From: Anaplasmataceae bacterium AB001_6
GTDB taxonomy: Bacteria; Pseudomonadota; Alphaproteobacteria; Rickettsiales; Anaplasmataceae
Assembly (NCBI GenBank): GCA_020002265.1
Contig: CP048228.1
Coordinates: 124,001 to 188,000, forward strand
Direction: 5' to 3'
Length of the DNA stretch: 64,000 bases
Shown: positions 27,747-36,644 of the stretch, one piece after another
Position numbering within the stretch: position 1 is the first letter of the stretch
Layout of the letters: each line of letters begins with the position of its first letter
The notes under the pieces: model-generated
The model's database searches: none
Seen by the model: only the letters and a program-made list of their open reading frames with translations
Told to the model about the DNA's origin: nothing
Program-made: the position numbers and the translations under genes

Positions 27747-28605
27747 TACTTTTTTTTATATTTAATGTAATCAAACCCACTAATATTATTATAATGCTTA
27801 ATATTTGATATTTTGAAATTATCTCTCCATATATGAAATATGATAATACAGATGTTATAAACGGTATAGTCAAGGAGATAGGTAATATTTTATGTGAGCT
27901 ATTTCTTATGACTATTTTATTCCAAATGGATAATCCAATAATTTTTCCAAATATTGCTAAATAAATTATTGGGATTAAATCTGCAAAAAAAATATCTTTT
28001 ATAGCTGTATATGATTCAAATACCAATGATATACACATTGTCTGTGGGACTGTAAATATTGAAACCCAACATACTAAGCTCAATGAATTTTGTATTTTAA
28101 AATATCTAATAAAAAAATAATATGATCCTGAGGCCATGCCAAATAATAATATGAATACAATAGACAAAATATTTAATTCTATATTTGACCATTCAATTAG
28201 CGTAAAAGCACCAATTATCAGAATAGATAATCCAAATAATATACGAAAATCTATATTTTCTTTAAGGAATATTATCGATAAAATAATGTGAAATATAATA
28301 TTCGTCTTAGCTATAATGGATGCAACATTCACTGGCATCCCACACTTTAAAGCCATTAGCATGCTCCCATAACACAATGGCCCCCATAAAAATGATATGA
28401 AAAATAATTTCAATTTTTTGGTAGGTAATTTTGGACAAAACGGAAATAAAATAACTGCTACTAGTGCACACTGTAATGAAACAGTAAGATAAGGCGGTAT
28501 ATTTGTTGCAGAAACTAGAAATTTCTTTACTATATAATCTCCAGACCAAATAAATGCAACCAAAAATGCATAGAGAAAATCCAAACTACTGCCCTTTTTG
28601 TACAT
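27739..28605 (-). CDS. EamA/DMT-superfamily permease
   Basis: A 288-residue inner-membrane protein with ten hydrophobic helices in two EamA halves (about 9-135 and 150-285). Landmarks: FIWSGDYIVKKFLV, FLWGPLCYGSMLMALKCG, IFLKENIDFRILFG, and in the second half YFIYGEIISKYQILSIIIILVG. Members export amino acids or metabolites; the substrate here is unknown. It is a paralogue of the next gene (28656-29495), which has the same FLWGPL/FIWGPL and LREKIT/LKENID loops, so they arose by duplication. It overlaps ccmE by 8 nt downstream. Confidence 0.85.
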   Translation of the reverse strand: MYKKGSSLDFLYAFLVAFIWSGDYIVKKFLVSATNIPPYLTVSLQCALVAVILFPFCPKLPTKKLKLFFISFLWGPLCYGSMLMALKCGMPVNVASIIAKTNIIFHIILSIIFLKENIDFRILFGLSILIIGAFTLIEWSNIELNILSIVFILLFGMASGSYYFFIRYFKIQNSLSLVCWVSIFTVPQTMCISLVFESYTAIKDIFFADLIPIIYLAIFGKIIGLSIWNKIVIRNSSHKILPISLTIPFITSVLSYFIYGEIISKYQILSIIIILVGLITLNIKKSNV

Positions 28606-28655
28606 GATGCAGTCTGTTAAGCAGCCAATAGCAATGATAAAAGAATAATAATATA

Positions 28656-29495
28656 TTACCTTCGTATGGTACTCACTGCAACTCCTGAGATTACCATTAT
28701 AGAAGCTATAATCATATTTGTGCTCATAGGTTCTCTATATATTATATATGCTAAAAAACATCCAAATATTGGTGTTAATAATATGAAAGGTACTATTTTA
28801 TTTATATCATTTTTGCTTATTACAGAATACCATATATACATAGTCAAAAATATTCCTATTAAAGCTAGATAAACAAGACCTACAATACTTGTTGCATTTA
28901 TCTGCAATAGAGAAAAAGATTCTTCAAATATTATTGATATAAAAATAGTTTGTGGAAAAGATAACATACATAACCAACACAAAAGAGCAAGCATGTCCTT
29001 GGGTTTGTAAATCTTAATAAGTACAGTATAAATAGCCCAGGATATCGCAAATACCATTACTAATAAAAATGCCAAGGGCTTGTCTAACACATTAGGAGCC
29101 TTTGTTAAAACAATGAGCCCAATAAATGCCATTAGTACACCTAAAGCTGAACGTGTAGTAATCTTCTCTCGGAGAAAAATTGCAGATATTATTATGGCGA
29201 AAATAGTATTTGTTTTGCCAGCTATTAGCATCACACTTACATCTAGACCCATGCTTGCAGCAGCAATTAGACTACAATATGTTAATGGACCCCATATGAA
29301 CGATAACAGCATCATTTTGCTGAACGGTAACGGCATCTTTTTACTGAAAGGATAAGTACACACAACAACGATTAATGCCTCCAAAGAGAACATCAAATAT
29401 GGAGGAAAGGTTTTGACCACTTCTTTTTGAACCAAATAATTTATTGCCATAGTTAAAGACACAAAAAGAGCACACAATTTGTCGATATTTTTCAT
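28656..29495 (-). CDS. EamA/DMT-superfamily permease (paralogue)
   Basis: A 279-residue protein with ten transmembrane helices, similar in layout to its downstream neighbour: AINYLVQKEVVKTFPPYL, SFIWGPLTYCSLIAAASMG, AGKTNTIFAIIISAIFLREKI, and YIIYREPMSTNMIIASIMVISG. The shared PPYL, WGPL, KTN-I-F and REK/KEN positions make common ancestry clear. Fifty nt separate the two genes, so they likely form one transcript with ccmE. The substrate cannot be judged; amino-acid or drug-metabolite export is typical of the family. Confidence 0.85.
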   Translation of the reverse strand: MKNIDKLCALFVSLTMAINYLVQKEVVKTFPPYLMFSLEALIVVVCTYPFSKKMPLPFSKMMLLSFIWGPLTYCSLIAAASMGLDVSVMLIAGKTNTIFAIIISAIFLREKITTRSALGVLMAFIGLIVLTKAPNVLDKPLAFLLVMVFAISWAIYTVLIKIYKPKDMLALLCWLCMLSFPQTIFISIIFEESFSLLQINATSIVGLVYLALIGIFLTMYIWYSVISKNDINKIVPFILLTPIFGCFLAYIIYREPMSTNMIIASIMVISGVAVSTIRR

Positions 29496-29753
29496 ACCGA
29501 ATACTCGGAAAATATTTAAGTAATCTGTTACTGTCTATTTTAGATTACAGTAAATCACAGCGATTATAGGTTAAAATTTTATTAATTGCAAACTATATTA
29601 GTTATGCTGTTTTTATTAATAAAAGACAAATATATTTTGTGCTTTGCTTCATATTTATTAGCGCTTTTTAGAAGAGGTAATGTCAGAACTTTACAATCGT
29701 TTGTATAGGATATAGTATAGTCGCTATATATATTATGTTCATTGGCTTTTGAT

Positions 29754-31016
29754 ATGGTTAGTAAGCTCTTTATGCCTTCATTATCTCCTACGATGGAAAG
29801 CGGGAAATTAATTAGATGGTTAAAAAAAGAATCTGATAGCGTAGAATTAGGGGATGTCCTTTTTGAGATAGAAACTGATAAAACTGTAATGGAATTTGAA
29901 GCACCAGAAGATGGCGTTCTTGCTAAGATAATTGTTGATGATGATACATCAAATGTGCCTGTTAATTCTTTAGTCGGGGTTCTGTCAGTTGAAGGAGATA
30001 CTGAAGAAGATATACAAAATGCAATCAATGAAGCCAAATCTTCATCTCCTGCTAAGATTGCTGAAAGTTCAGATGAGAGTACAAATGTTGAGGTGAAATC
30101 TGAAGTAGATTCGATAAAGAATGTTGGTCTTCCAGAAATATCTACAGGAGATAGAATTTTCATTACACCTGTAGCGCGAAATTTAGCAAACAGTAAGGGA
30201 GTAGATATTACAAAAATTAAACCAAAAAGAGCAGATGGTAGAATTGTAAAAAAAGATATAGAGGAATTCTCCCAATCTGGTGGTAGTGCTATAAGTCAAA
30301 TGAAGAATATGCCAACTATGAGTGCTGGAAAATACACCAGAGTGGATATAACACCAATGCGAAAGGTCATTGGTGATAGGCTATTGCAATCAAAAGTTAC
30401 AATACCGCATTTTTATTTAAAGACTACTTGTAACGTTGATAAGCTGAAAGCATTCCGAAAAGAAATAGTGGACGCTGGGATAGTAGATGTGAAAATTACA
30501 GTGAATGATTTTATAGTTAAAGCAGCAGCATTTGCAGTGCGAGATATCCCAGATGTTAACGTATCTTGGGCTGATGATCATATTAAATATTTTAATACAG
30601 TAGATGTCGCTGTAGCAGTTGCTATCGAAGGAGGGCTTATTACTCCTATTGTCAGTTCAGCAGATCAAAAACCTCTTAGTATTGTTTCAAAGGAAATTAA
30701 AGAACTGATAAAGCATGCGAAAGCCGGTACTTTGAGCGCTGAGCAATATCAAGGAGGGAGTTTAACTGTCTCTAATCTTGGAATGTATAATGTTGAAGAA
30801 TTCTATGCAATTGTCAATCCTCCTCAATCTGTTATACTTTCTGTTGGCTCCATGATAAAAAAACCATTCGTGGATGATAGTGATAACATTAGTGTGGCTA
30901 ATTTTATGACGTTTACTATATCTTGTGATCACCGTGTTGTGGATGGTGCTGTCGCTGCAGGGTTTTTAGATAGATTCAAATTCTATATTGAAAATCCACT
31001 GAATATCTTAGTTTAA
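29754..31016 (+). CDS. pdhC: Pyruvate dehydrogenase E2, dihydrolipoamide acetyltransferase
   Basis: Transfers acetyl groups to CoA in the pyruvate dehydrogenase complex. A single lipoyl domain (about 1-75: MPSLSPTMESGKLIRW, with the lipoylated Lys in IETDKTVMEFE) is followed by an Asp/Ser-rich linker, the E3-binding domain (ITPVARNLANSKGVDI...GRIVKKDIEEF), a second linker, and the catalytic domain with ARCs such as MRKVIGDRLLQSK and the active-site SCDHRVVDGA. ATG at 29754 (MVSKLF) is preferred over a TTG four codons upstream. Other pdh genes are not adjacent. Confidence 0.95.
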   Translation: MVSKLFMPSLSPTMESGKLIRWLKKESDSVELGDVLFEIETDKTVMEFEAPEDGVLAKIIVDDDTSNVPVNSLVGVLSVEGDTEEDIQNAINEAKSSSPAKIAESSDESTNVEVKSEVDSIKNVGLPEISTGDRIFITPVARNLANSKGVDITKIKPKRADGRIVKKDIEEFSQSGGSAISQMKNMPTMSAGKYTRVDITPMRKVIGDRLLQSKVTIPHFYLKTTCNVDKLKAFRKEIVDAGIVDVKITVNDFIVKAAAFAVRDIPDVNVSWADDHIKYFNTVDVAVAVAIEGGLITPIVSSADQKPLSIVSKEIKELIKHAKAGTLSAEQYQGGSLTVSNLGMYNVEEFYAIVNPPQSVILSVGSMIKKPFVDDSDNISVANFMTFTISCDHRVVDGAVAAGFLDRFKFYIENPLNILV

Positions 31017-31147
31017 TAGATTTGAGATTATAATAGTCCTTCTAAAATTACTAAGATGTAAGGTAACGTTTTTTCTCAATATGTTGTGGAAATTTTATGA
31101 GATATTCCCAAAGAGAAGAGCAAAAATTTTGATTCTATAGTTAGATT

Positions 31148-31636
31148 ATGATCATTACACTTGATAAAAAACTTGATGTGAACTCCGCAATTCTTAAGAT
31201 TAAAATTCTATCTTATGCTTTGGAATTGGGAATCAATGCTCCTAAGTATGCTACTGAAGGAAGTGCGGGATTTGATGTGCAAGCGGCAATAACTGATAAC
31301 TTAACCTTAAAATCAGGAGAAATAAAAATTGTGCCAACTGGAATTGCAGTTGAAATTTTACCAGGATATGAAATACAGGTCAGGCCGCGTTCTGGGATGG
31401 CTATTAAAAGTGGCGTGACAATCGTGAATAGTCCAGGAACAATTGATAGTGATTATCGAGGCGAAATAAAAGTTGGTTTGATAAATTTAGGGCATAGTGA
31501 TTTTGAAATCACTAAAGGACAAAGAATAGCACAGCTTATTTTATCCCAATATACCAGAGCGATAATGAGTGTTTGCAAAGATCTTTCAGATACTGAAAGA
31601 GGAGATAAAGGATTCGGTTCTACTGGAACTCACTAA
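31148..31636 (+). CDS. dut: Deoxyuridine 5'-triphosphate nucleotidohydrolase (dUTPase)
   Basis: Converts dUTP to dUMP, keeping uracil out of DNA and feeding thymidylate synthesis. The five trimeric-dUTPase motifs are present: motif 1 EGSAGFDVQA, motif 2 RPRSGMAIKSG, motif 3 GTIDSDYRGEIKV with the catalytic Asp, motif 4 GQRIAQLIL and motif 5 RGDKGFGSTG. The 162-residue length is slightly above the usual 150 because of an N-terminal extension of about 20 residues. It stands alone between pdhC and the converging hlyD-type gene. Confidence 0.96.
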   Translation: MIITLDKKLDVNSAILKIKILSYALELGINAPKYATEGSAGFDVQAAITDNLTLKSGEIKIVPTGIAVEILPGYEIQVRPRSGMAIKSGVTIVNSPGTIDSDYRGEIKVGLINLGHSDFEITKGQRIAQLILSQYTRAIMSVCKDLSDTERGDKGFGSTGTH

Positions 31637-31715
31637 ATTCTTACTGAACTTGTGAATCCCAGATTATATTTTGATTTATTTGATAATGAATTTTCTTCAT
31701 TCAATAGCAGCTTGA

Positions 31716-33119
31716 TTATTTTTCATTAACCGCTTTCTGTATAGAACTCGTCAAAGGTGATAACAAGTAGTCTAACAAGGTTCGTGAAGTATATTTAATA
31801 AATGCCACTACAGGAACTCCAGGATGCAAAGGTGCGATACGCTCCACATTAGCCTTTGCTTCTTTTGGTATCATAATATGAGCACTGTAATAAGGAGGGT
31901 TTCCATCAGAAGAAGGTTGAGCATTTGCTGAGACATAGGTAAGAATACCAGTTACCATTCCAAGTTTTCTCGAATTAAATGCTGTGAATCTAATTTTCAC
32001 AGGGACTCCACTTATTTCACCTGCTTTGATATGCGCTTTTTTGTTACCAAGAGCTACCAGTATTTCTTCCATGTTTTGAGGAGAAATGTGAGCTTCTATC
32101 ATCATATTGTCATCATTAGGTACTATTTCCATTACAGGTGATCCAGGAGGAATAACCCCACCTATATTGTTATACTCCAAACCAGATACTATACCGTCAG
32201 AAGGAGACTTTATTATGGCACTATCTATTGTGCATTGAGTTTTGCTTATTTGATTTGTCACATCTTGAATCTTTTTCAAAATATCTGTCAATTCAGAAGA
32301 AAGCTTATTTTTATCATTCATGATAAGTTGTTGTATTTCCAGTTCTTTTTCTTGTATTTGATTCTCTAATATTGTTAAAGAATTATCCAATTCCTTTAAT
32401 TCTTGCTCTATATTTATTTTCTGAGATTCTGCTTTTTCAAATTCACTTGAACTTAAGAAACCTTGTTCTAGTAACGTTTTTTTACGATTGAATTGCTTTT
32501 GCATTAGCACTAAATTATTAGCGCTAGCCTTTCTTTTAATTTCTAGAGATTTAATCTTACTATTTAGTTGATTCACATGATTAAGCATTATCGCTTTTTG
32601 ATTTGCAAGCCAATTTTTATGACTGTGAAAGGAAATTTTACGCGCAGCTAATACATCCGATGAAAGATCATTATTTGCTATAATATCGTATATTTCTTGT
32701 GTGAATTCTAAATCTTCATTATCAACATACTGTGCATTCAGAGCATCTTTTGTTGCTAATAAATATACTAGCGTTTCATTCAGATTTCTCAAATCAGTTT
32801 TATCGTGTGTTTTATATAATTCAATAAGAGGTTGATCTTTATTTACTTTTTCTCCATTCCTTACCATTATATCTTTTATTGTTCCTCCTTCTCTGTGTTG
32901 TACAACCTGCTTTCTAGATACAGGAATAATCACTCCCGGAGCCATAACATTACCATCTAATGGAGCAAAACTTGCCCAACTGCCAAAAATTCCAAAAAAA
33001 ACAAATATTGCCATCAAACCAATGTATCTGGGTCTATGGAAATAATTTTTCAGCTCTATTAAATCTTTATTTGCAGATTTTTGCTGTATTGGTATTGTTA
33101 AATCACAAGAATTATTCAT
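31716..33119 (-). CDS. HlyD-family periplasmic adaptor of a type I secretion system
   Basis: Bridges an inner-membrane ABC exporter and the outer-membrane TolC channel. The 467 residues have a short cytosolic N terminus, one transmembrane helix (about 35-55), a biotinyl-lipoyl half (MAPGVIIPVSRKQVVQHREGGTIKDI), a long coiled-coil hairpin (about 160-290), the second lipoyl half (IIKSPSDGIVSGL) and a C-terminal beta domain with HPGVPVVAFIKYTSRT. This is the PrtE/LapC-type HlyD layout. It is the last gene of an apparent bcp-DsbD-N-hlyD minus-strand operon (spacers 4 and 25 nt). A tolC gene is at 55.5 kb; no ABC exporter is in the window. Confidence 0.9.
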   Translation of the reverse strand: MNNSCDLTIPIQQKSANKDLIELKNYFHRPRYIGLMAIFVFFGIFGSWASFAPLDGNVMAPGVIIPVSRKQVVQHREGGTIKDIMVRNGEKVNKDQPLIELYKTHDKTDLRNLNETLVYLLATKDALNAQYVDNEDLEFTQEIYDIIANNDLSSDVLAARKISFHSHKNWLANQKAIMLNHVNQLNSKIKSLEIKRKASANNLVLMQKQFNRKKTLLEQGFLSSSEFEKAESQKINIEQELKELDNSLTILENQIQEKELEIQQLIMNDKNKLSSELTDILKKIQDVTNQISKTQCTIDSAIIKSPSDGIVSGLEYNNIGGVIPPGSPVMEIVPNDDNMMIEAHISPQNMEEILVALGNKKAHIKAGEISGVPVKIRFTAFNSRKLGMVTGILTYVSANAQPSSDGNPPYYSAHIMIPKEAKANVERIAPLHPGVPVVAFIKYTSRTLLDYLLSPLTSSIQKAVNEK

Positions 33120-33144
33120 ATTTACTTACTTATTTAATAAAAAT

Positions 33145-33786
33145 CTACTTATAGTTAATTTCTTTAACACATTCTTTACTAAAAGTAATTATATCACAAC
33201 TTTCAGTTATTTTTGTTTGAAAAACTAAATTTTTCTTTTCAATATTGTTAATGTATTTCATGTTGTTGACATCAGATAGTTTGAAGTTTATTTTCTGCTC
33301 TATCATAATGCATGCTTCTCCACATGACATATAATTCATTGTGAAACTACGTTCTTCTTTTTTATTATTACTTTTTAATTGCATTTTAATTGGAAATACA
33401 AAAGCATCGCTATATCCGTTACTATATATTGGATAATCGGCTTTATTATTCACATATTTTTCAGATTCAGACCAACATACAGAAAGTTTATTGATTCCTT
33501 TCAAATCTTTTATTATTACAGGACTTCCTATAGAACCAGGATCAAAAGATAACATTTTATCTTTTTTATCATGCATTTGGAATCTTATAAATCCTTCTAA
33601 AATATTATCTTTGCTAATTTTTGTTATAATCAGATTGATTGAAGCAGTAGGTGTGACAATTTCGTTACTTACCCATGCTTTATTAAAAGAATTAGGGGGC
33701 TGAGATTTTTCACTTATTTGTTCATTAGTTATACACGAAAAACCAATTGATAAAATCGGAATAAATAAAAGAGAAAATAAACGCAT
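33145..33786 (-). CDS. Exported protein resembling the DsbD N-terminal domain
   Basis: A 213-residue protein with an N-terminal hydrophobic signal (MRLFSLLFIPILSIGFSC; a poor lipobox makes a lipoprotein possible). The mature part reads like the periplasmic alpha domain of DsbD/ScsB: KAWVSNEI at the start, NGYSDAFVFPIKMQL where the family has G-Y-x-D-x-V-x-x-P, and NYMSCGEACIMIEQKINFKL, matching the reductant-accepting N-Y-x-x-C-x-x-x-C-I strand. The rest of DsbD (membrane and thioredoxin parts) is absent. It lies between bcp and the hlyD-type gene, so a thiol-redox role in the periplasm is reasonable but inferred. Confidence 0.55.
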   Translation of the reverse strand: MRLFSLLFIPILSIGFSCITNEQISEKSQPPNSFNKAWVSNEIVTPTASINLIITKISKDNILEGFIRFQMHDKKDKMLSFDPGSIGSPVIIKDLKGINKLSVCWSESEKYVNNKADYPIYSNGYSDAFVFPIKMQLKSNNKKEERSFTMNYMSCGEACIMIEQKINFKLSDVNNMKYINNIEKKNLVFQTKITESCDIITFSKECVKEINYK

Positions 33787-33790
33787 AAGA

Positions 33791-34258
33791 CTACTTTAAT
33801 TCTTCAATATATTTCATTATTTCTTGCACATGATTGCGCACTTTAACTTTTTCCCAGCTTTTGATAATTTCCATTTTATTAGAAATCAGAAAAGTTGATC
33901 TAACAATACCCATATATTTTTTTCCAAACATGGATTTTTCTTGTAATACTCCCAATTTTCTGCTGAGTTGTTTATCGTGATCCGATAAAAGCGGGAATTC
34001 TAAGTCATATTTATCTGCGAAAGTTCTGTGAGAACTTACACTATCTGGTGATATTCCAAATACTGCAACATTATTCTCCATAAAAAAATCTAGATTATCG
34101 TTGAAATCTTTTGCTTCTGTTGTGCAGCCTGGAGTATTATCTTTGGGATAAAAATACAGAATGATTAATGAATTCTTTTCTGCTGTATCGGCAAAATCCA
34201 TGTTTTCGCCTTTCTGTGAAAGTAACTGAAAATTATCTATTGATCCTTTAGCTAACAT
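33791..34258 (-). CDS. bcp: Peroxiredoxin, Bcp/PrxQ type
   Basis: Reduces hydrogen peroxide and organic hydroperoxides in the cytoplasm. Residues about 40-60 hold YFYPKDNTPGCTTEA with the peroxidatic Cys. Where two-Cys Bcp has its resolving Cys five residues on, there is Lys (EAKDFND), so it is probably a 1-Cys form. Later landmarks are FGISPDSVSSHRTFADKY, FPLLSD and GIVRSTFLI. I start at ATG 34258 (MLAKGSI), which gives 155 residues, the family length; a frame from 34303 would add 15 unusual residues. First gene of an operon with the DsbD-N-like and HlyD-type genes. Confidence 0.9.
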   Translation of the reverse strand: MLAKGSIDNFQLLSQKGENMDFADTAEKNSLIILYFYPKDNTPGCTTEAKDFNDNLDFFMENNVAVFGISPDSVSSHRTFADKYDLEFPLLSDHDKQLSRKLGVLQEKSMFGKKYMGIVRSTFLISNKMEIIKSWEKVKVRNHVQEIMKYIEELK

Positions 34259-34469
34259 AATATTCTTAAAAGCTTTTACCAAAAAGGAAATTTTAAGTGT
34301 CAAATGATACTTTGTCTACTTTTTAGGAAATCATTTATTTCTACTGAAGCTATACTATTTATAACTCTTGCTATTGGATAAAAGAATGTTAGAGTTATAA
34401 GTTGGGTAGTTCTGTGCTTTATGTATAGAACAGAAACAGTTAATAGCTTTAGTATTGACTTTTTTGATC

Positions 34470-35531
34470 ATGAAAATAGGTTTTATAGGAGCAGGATCTT
34501 GGGGAACTGCTTTAGCTTTCAGTGTTGCAAAATCAGGGATAGATGTTTTAGTGTGGAGCAGAAATCCTGTTGTAGTAAAGGGAATTAATAATGAGAAGAA
34601 GAATTTAATTTGTTTTTCTGAGCATAAATTTGCTGATAATGTATCAGCAGTAAATTTGCTCAGTGATTTGAAAGATTGCCAAATAATTTTTCTTGCAGTT
34701 CCGGTTATGAGCATTAGGGATGTTTTGCTAAAACTGAAGGAGACGAAAATTAATAAAGATGTCTTGTTTATATCTTGTTCTAAAGGGATAGAGCAGGGTA
34801 GTTTTTATTTTGTATCGCAGATATTTAATTCAATTTTTAGTAATGACTTTGCTATACTTGCTGGTCCAAATCTTGCTTCAGAAGTAATTTGCTCTAGACC
34901 TTGGTTTACGACCATTGCGTTTGCAGATAATATTGATGATTCTAAGGTGCAGAATTATTGCAATATGCTGGATTATGCTTTTAAAGGAGATTCTGTTTAT
35001 TTGGAATATTCGATAGGTACTCCATGCTTGGAAATATATGGTGCCATTAAGAATGTTGCTGCTCTTATAATGGGTTTTGCTAGGGGCTTAGAAGCTGGGG
35101 AAAATTTTGCTGCTGGTCTTTTTACTCTTCTTATTAAAGAATGTAAATTGTTTGCTAATTTTATATTAGGATCAGATTCAGAATCTGATTTGGATAATGT
35201 ATTCCATTCTTATGGAGGAATGGGTGATATGGTGCTGACCTGTTATACCAGAAAATCCCGTAATATGAATTTTGGTTTTCAGTTTGCTCAGAATATTTCC
35301 GATACTAATATGAGTTATACATTAGTAGAGGGTTTATCTACTTTGCGATCTATAAATAAGTTTATCGAGGAAAAACAAATATCAGAAATGTTTCCTATTA
35401 TTGAAGCAACAATAGGGGTCATTTTAAATGGGGAAGAAAAGAGTGAATTCATTTCAAAGGTTATGAATCCACAACAGATCAGAAGAATTATGAAAAAATA
35501 TAAAAATTCTGAGAGCCGAATAAAGAATTAG
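34470..35531 (+). CDS. gpsA: Glycerol-3-phosphate dehydrogenase [NAD(P)+]
   Basis: Makes sn-glycerol-3-phosphate from dihydroxyacetone phosphate for phospholipid synthesis. The N-terminal Rossmann domain starts IGFIGAGSWGTALAF (about 3-17), followed by FLAVPVMSIRD, SCSKGIEQG and AGPNLASEV. The C-terminal helical domain has YGAIKNVAALIMGFARGLEAGEN with the catalytic Lys and the GMGDMVLTCYTRKSRN substrate loop. ATG at 34470 is preferred over a TTG five codons upstream because the Rossmann strand begins at once. It is divergent from bcp with a 210-nt spacer. Confidence 0.95.
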   Translation: MKIGFIGAGSWGTALAFSVAKSGIDVLVWSRNPVVVKGINNEKKNLICFSEHKFADNVSAVNLLSDLKDCQIIFLAVPVMSIRDVLLKLKETKINKDVLFISCSKGIEQGSFYFVSQIFNSIFSNDFAILAGPNLASEVICSRPWFTTIAFADNIDDSKVQNYCNMLDYAFKGDSVYLEYSIGTPCLEIYGAIKNVAALIMGFARGLEAGENFAAGLFTLLIKECKLFANFILGSDSESDLDNVFHSYGGMGDMVLTCYTRKSRNMNFGFQFAQNISDTNMSYTLVEGLSTLRSINKFIEEKQISEMFPIIEATIGVILNGEEKSEFISKVMNPQQIRRIMKKYKNSESRIKN

Positions 35532-35734
35532 CAGAAATAGAAATCTCATATTAAACAGTAAAAAAGATATGTTTGTTATGTATTCATATGTTAATGAATT
35601 GTTAGACTAAATTAGAAAGAGTGGAATGTATTATTTCATTAATTAAGAACTGGCAACTGAATCGGAATTTAGCGAATCAAAAATTAATCTACATTTTACT
35701 AATCGACGTTAGTATGTGGGCTCTTGCAGTTTTG

Positions 35735-35807
35735 TGGAGGCAAGCGGCATCGCTCCGCTGACCTTCTGCGTGCAAAACAGACGCTCTACTAACTGAGCTA
35801 TGCCCCC
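35735..35807 (-). tRNA. tRNA-Ala (anticodon TGC) with an altered T loop
   Basis: Read on the minus strand. Acceptor GGGGGCA pairs with TGCCTCC, including the G3-U70 pair that identifies alanine tRNAs; the D arm is AGCTCAGTTAGTAGAGC; the anticodon arm GTCTG-TTTTGCA-CGCAG region carries TGC. The T stem AGCGG/CCGCT is intact, but its loop reads AGCGATG where TTCGATC is expected, so T54, T55 and C60 are changed. Discriminator A is present; CCA is not encoded. Its 5' end lies 20 bp from the divergent fliR start. Confidence 0.85.
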
Positions 35808-35827
35808 ATAAATTGCACAGTGTGATA

Positions 35828-36628
35828 ATGTTATCACTATTTGAGTTATTGGTCAAATTATTCAGATTATTGTGTTTTTTATTTATGTATAACTTACTTG
35901 GTTATGATTTTTTGCTACATGTTCTACTTATAGTTTGTAGAATATCATCTTTTATACTTTTAATACCGATCAGTAATTATTTTTCTACAAAATCGAAGAT
36001 TATATTTGCAACGATTTTCTCTTTTTGTGTAGCAGGTTATATAAATAGTTCAGAATTAATAAAAACAGAATTGATCTTATGTATTATATTAGAGTTGTTT
36101 AACGGATTAATCATAGGCAGTATAACCTATTTAGCTTTTAGCGCTATTATATTTTTTGGAGAAGTTCTTAGCTCTCAGGCAAATGTTACTAGCTTTATGG
36201 TGCTGAATAATATTCTTGATCCACAAAGTACGATTATGGTTAAATTTTTTAACTGGATTGTTGTGGCTATGTTCTTTGCTAGTAATACACATATCTTGTT
36301 TTTGAAGGTTATTATTCAAAGTTACGATATCATCCCCATAGCACAGACAAAAAATATGAATGATATGATGATGTTTTATTGTCATAACATGGATGACATA
36401 TTTGCTTTTGGCCTTAAAATATCTGCTCCTATATGGCTTATATCGCTTATTTTTATGTTTGCTGTGGGGATTCTCAATAGATTGGTACCTCAGATTCAAG
36501 TGTTTTTTGTCAGTTTGCCTTTGCAAATTTACATTTTATTCATTGTTTTATATTTTTCTTTATTGAGTGTTATGACTTACTTTAGAGAATATTATCACAA
36601 TATACTAGAACAAACTTTTCTTGTATGA
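35828..36628 (+). CDS. fliR: Flagellar biosynthesis protein FliR
   Basis: Part of the FliP/FliQ/FliR export gate of the flagellar type III apparatus in the inner membrane. About 266 residues with six or so hydrophobic helices. Family positions are seen in order: a helix with GLIIGSITYLAFSAIIFFGE and then SSQANVTSF (the G-E-x-x-x-x-Q-x region), LDPQSTIMVKFF, NTHILFLKVIIQSYDIIPI (the H-x-x-x-L-x-x-x-x-x-S-x-x-x-x-P motif), and GILNRLVPQIQVFFVSLPLQI (the N-R-x-x-P-Q-x-x-x-F-x-x-x-x-P motif). The ATG at 35828 is preferred over TTG at 35813. No other export-gate genes are adjacent. A nonflagellar SctT homologue is less likely in this lineage. Confidence 0.85.
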   Translation: MLSLFELLVKLFRLLCFLFMYNLLGYDFLLHVLLIVCRISSFILLIPISNYFSTKSKIIFATIFSFCVAGYINSSELIKTELILCIILELFNGLIIGSITYLAFSAIIFFGEVLSSQANVTSFMVLNNILDPQSTIMVKFFNWIVVAMFFASNTHILFLKVIIQSYDIIPIAQTKNMNDMMMFYCHNMDDIFAFGLKISAPIWLISLIFMFAVGILNRLVPQIQVFFVSLPLQIYILFIVLYFSLLSVMTYFREYYHNILEQTFLV

Positions 36629-36644
36629 CACTAATAAATAGAAA

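Noticed and set aside
29582-30163. 193-codon minus-strand frame over the pdhC start
   Set aside because: Shadow of pdhC; the lipoyl domain on the plus strand is unmistakable.
34355-34714. 119-codon minus-strand frame over gpsA
   Set aside because: Shadow of the Rossmann domain of gpsA.
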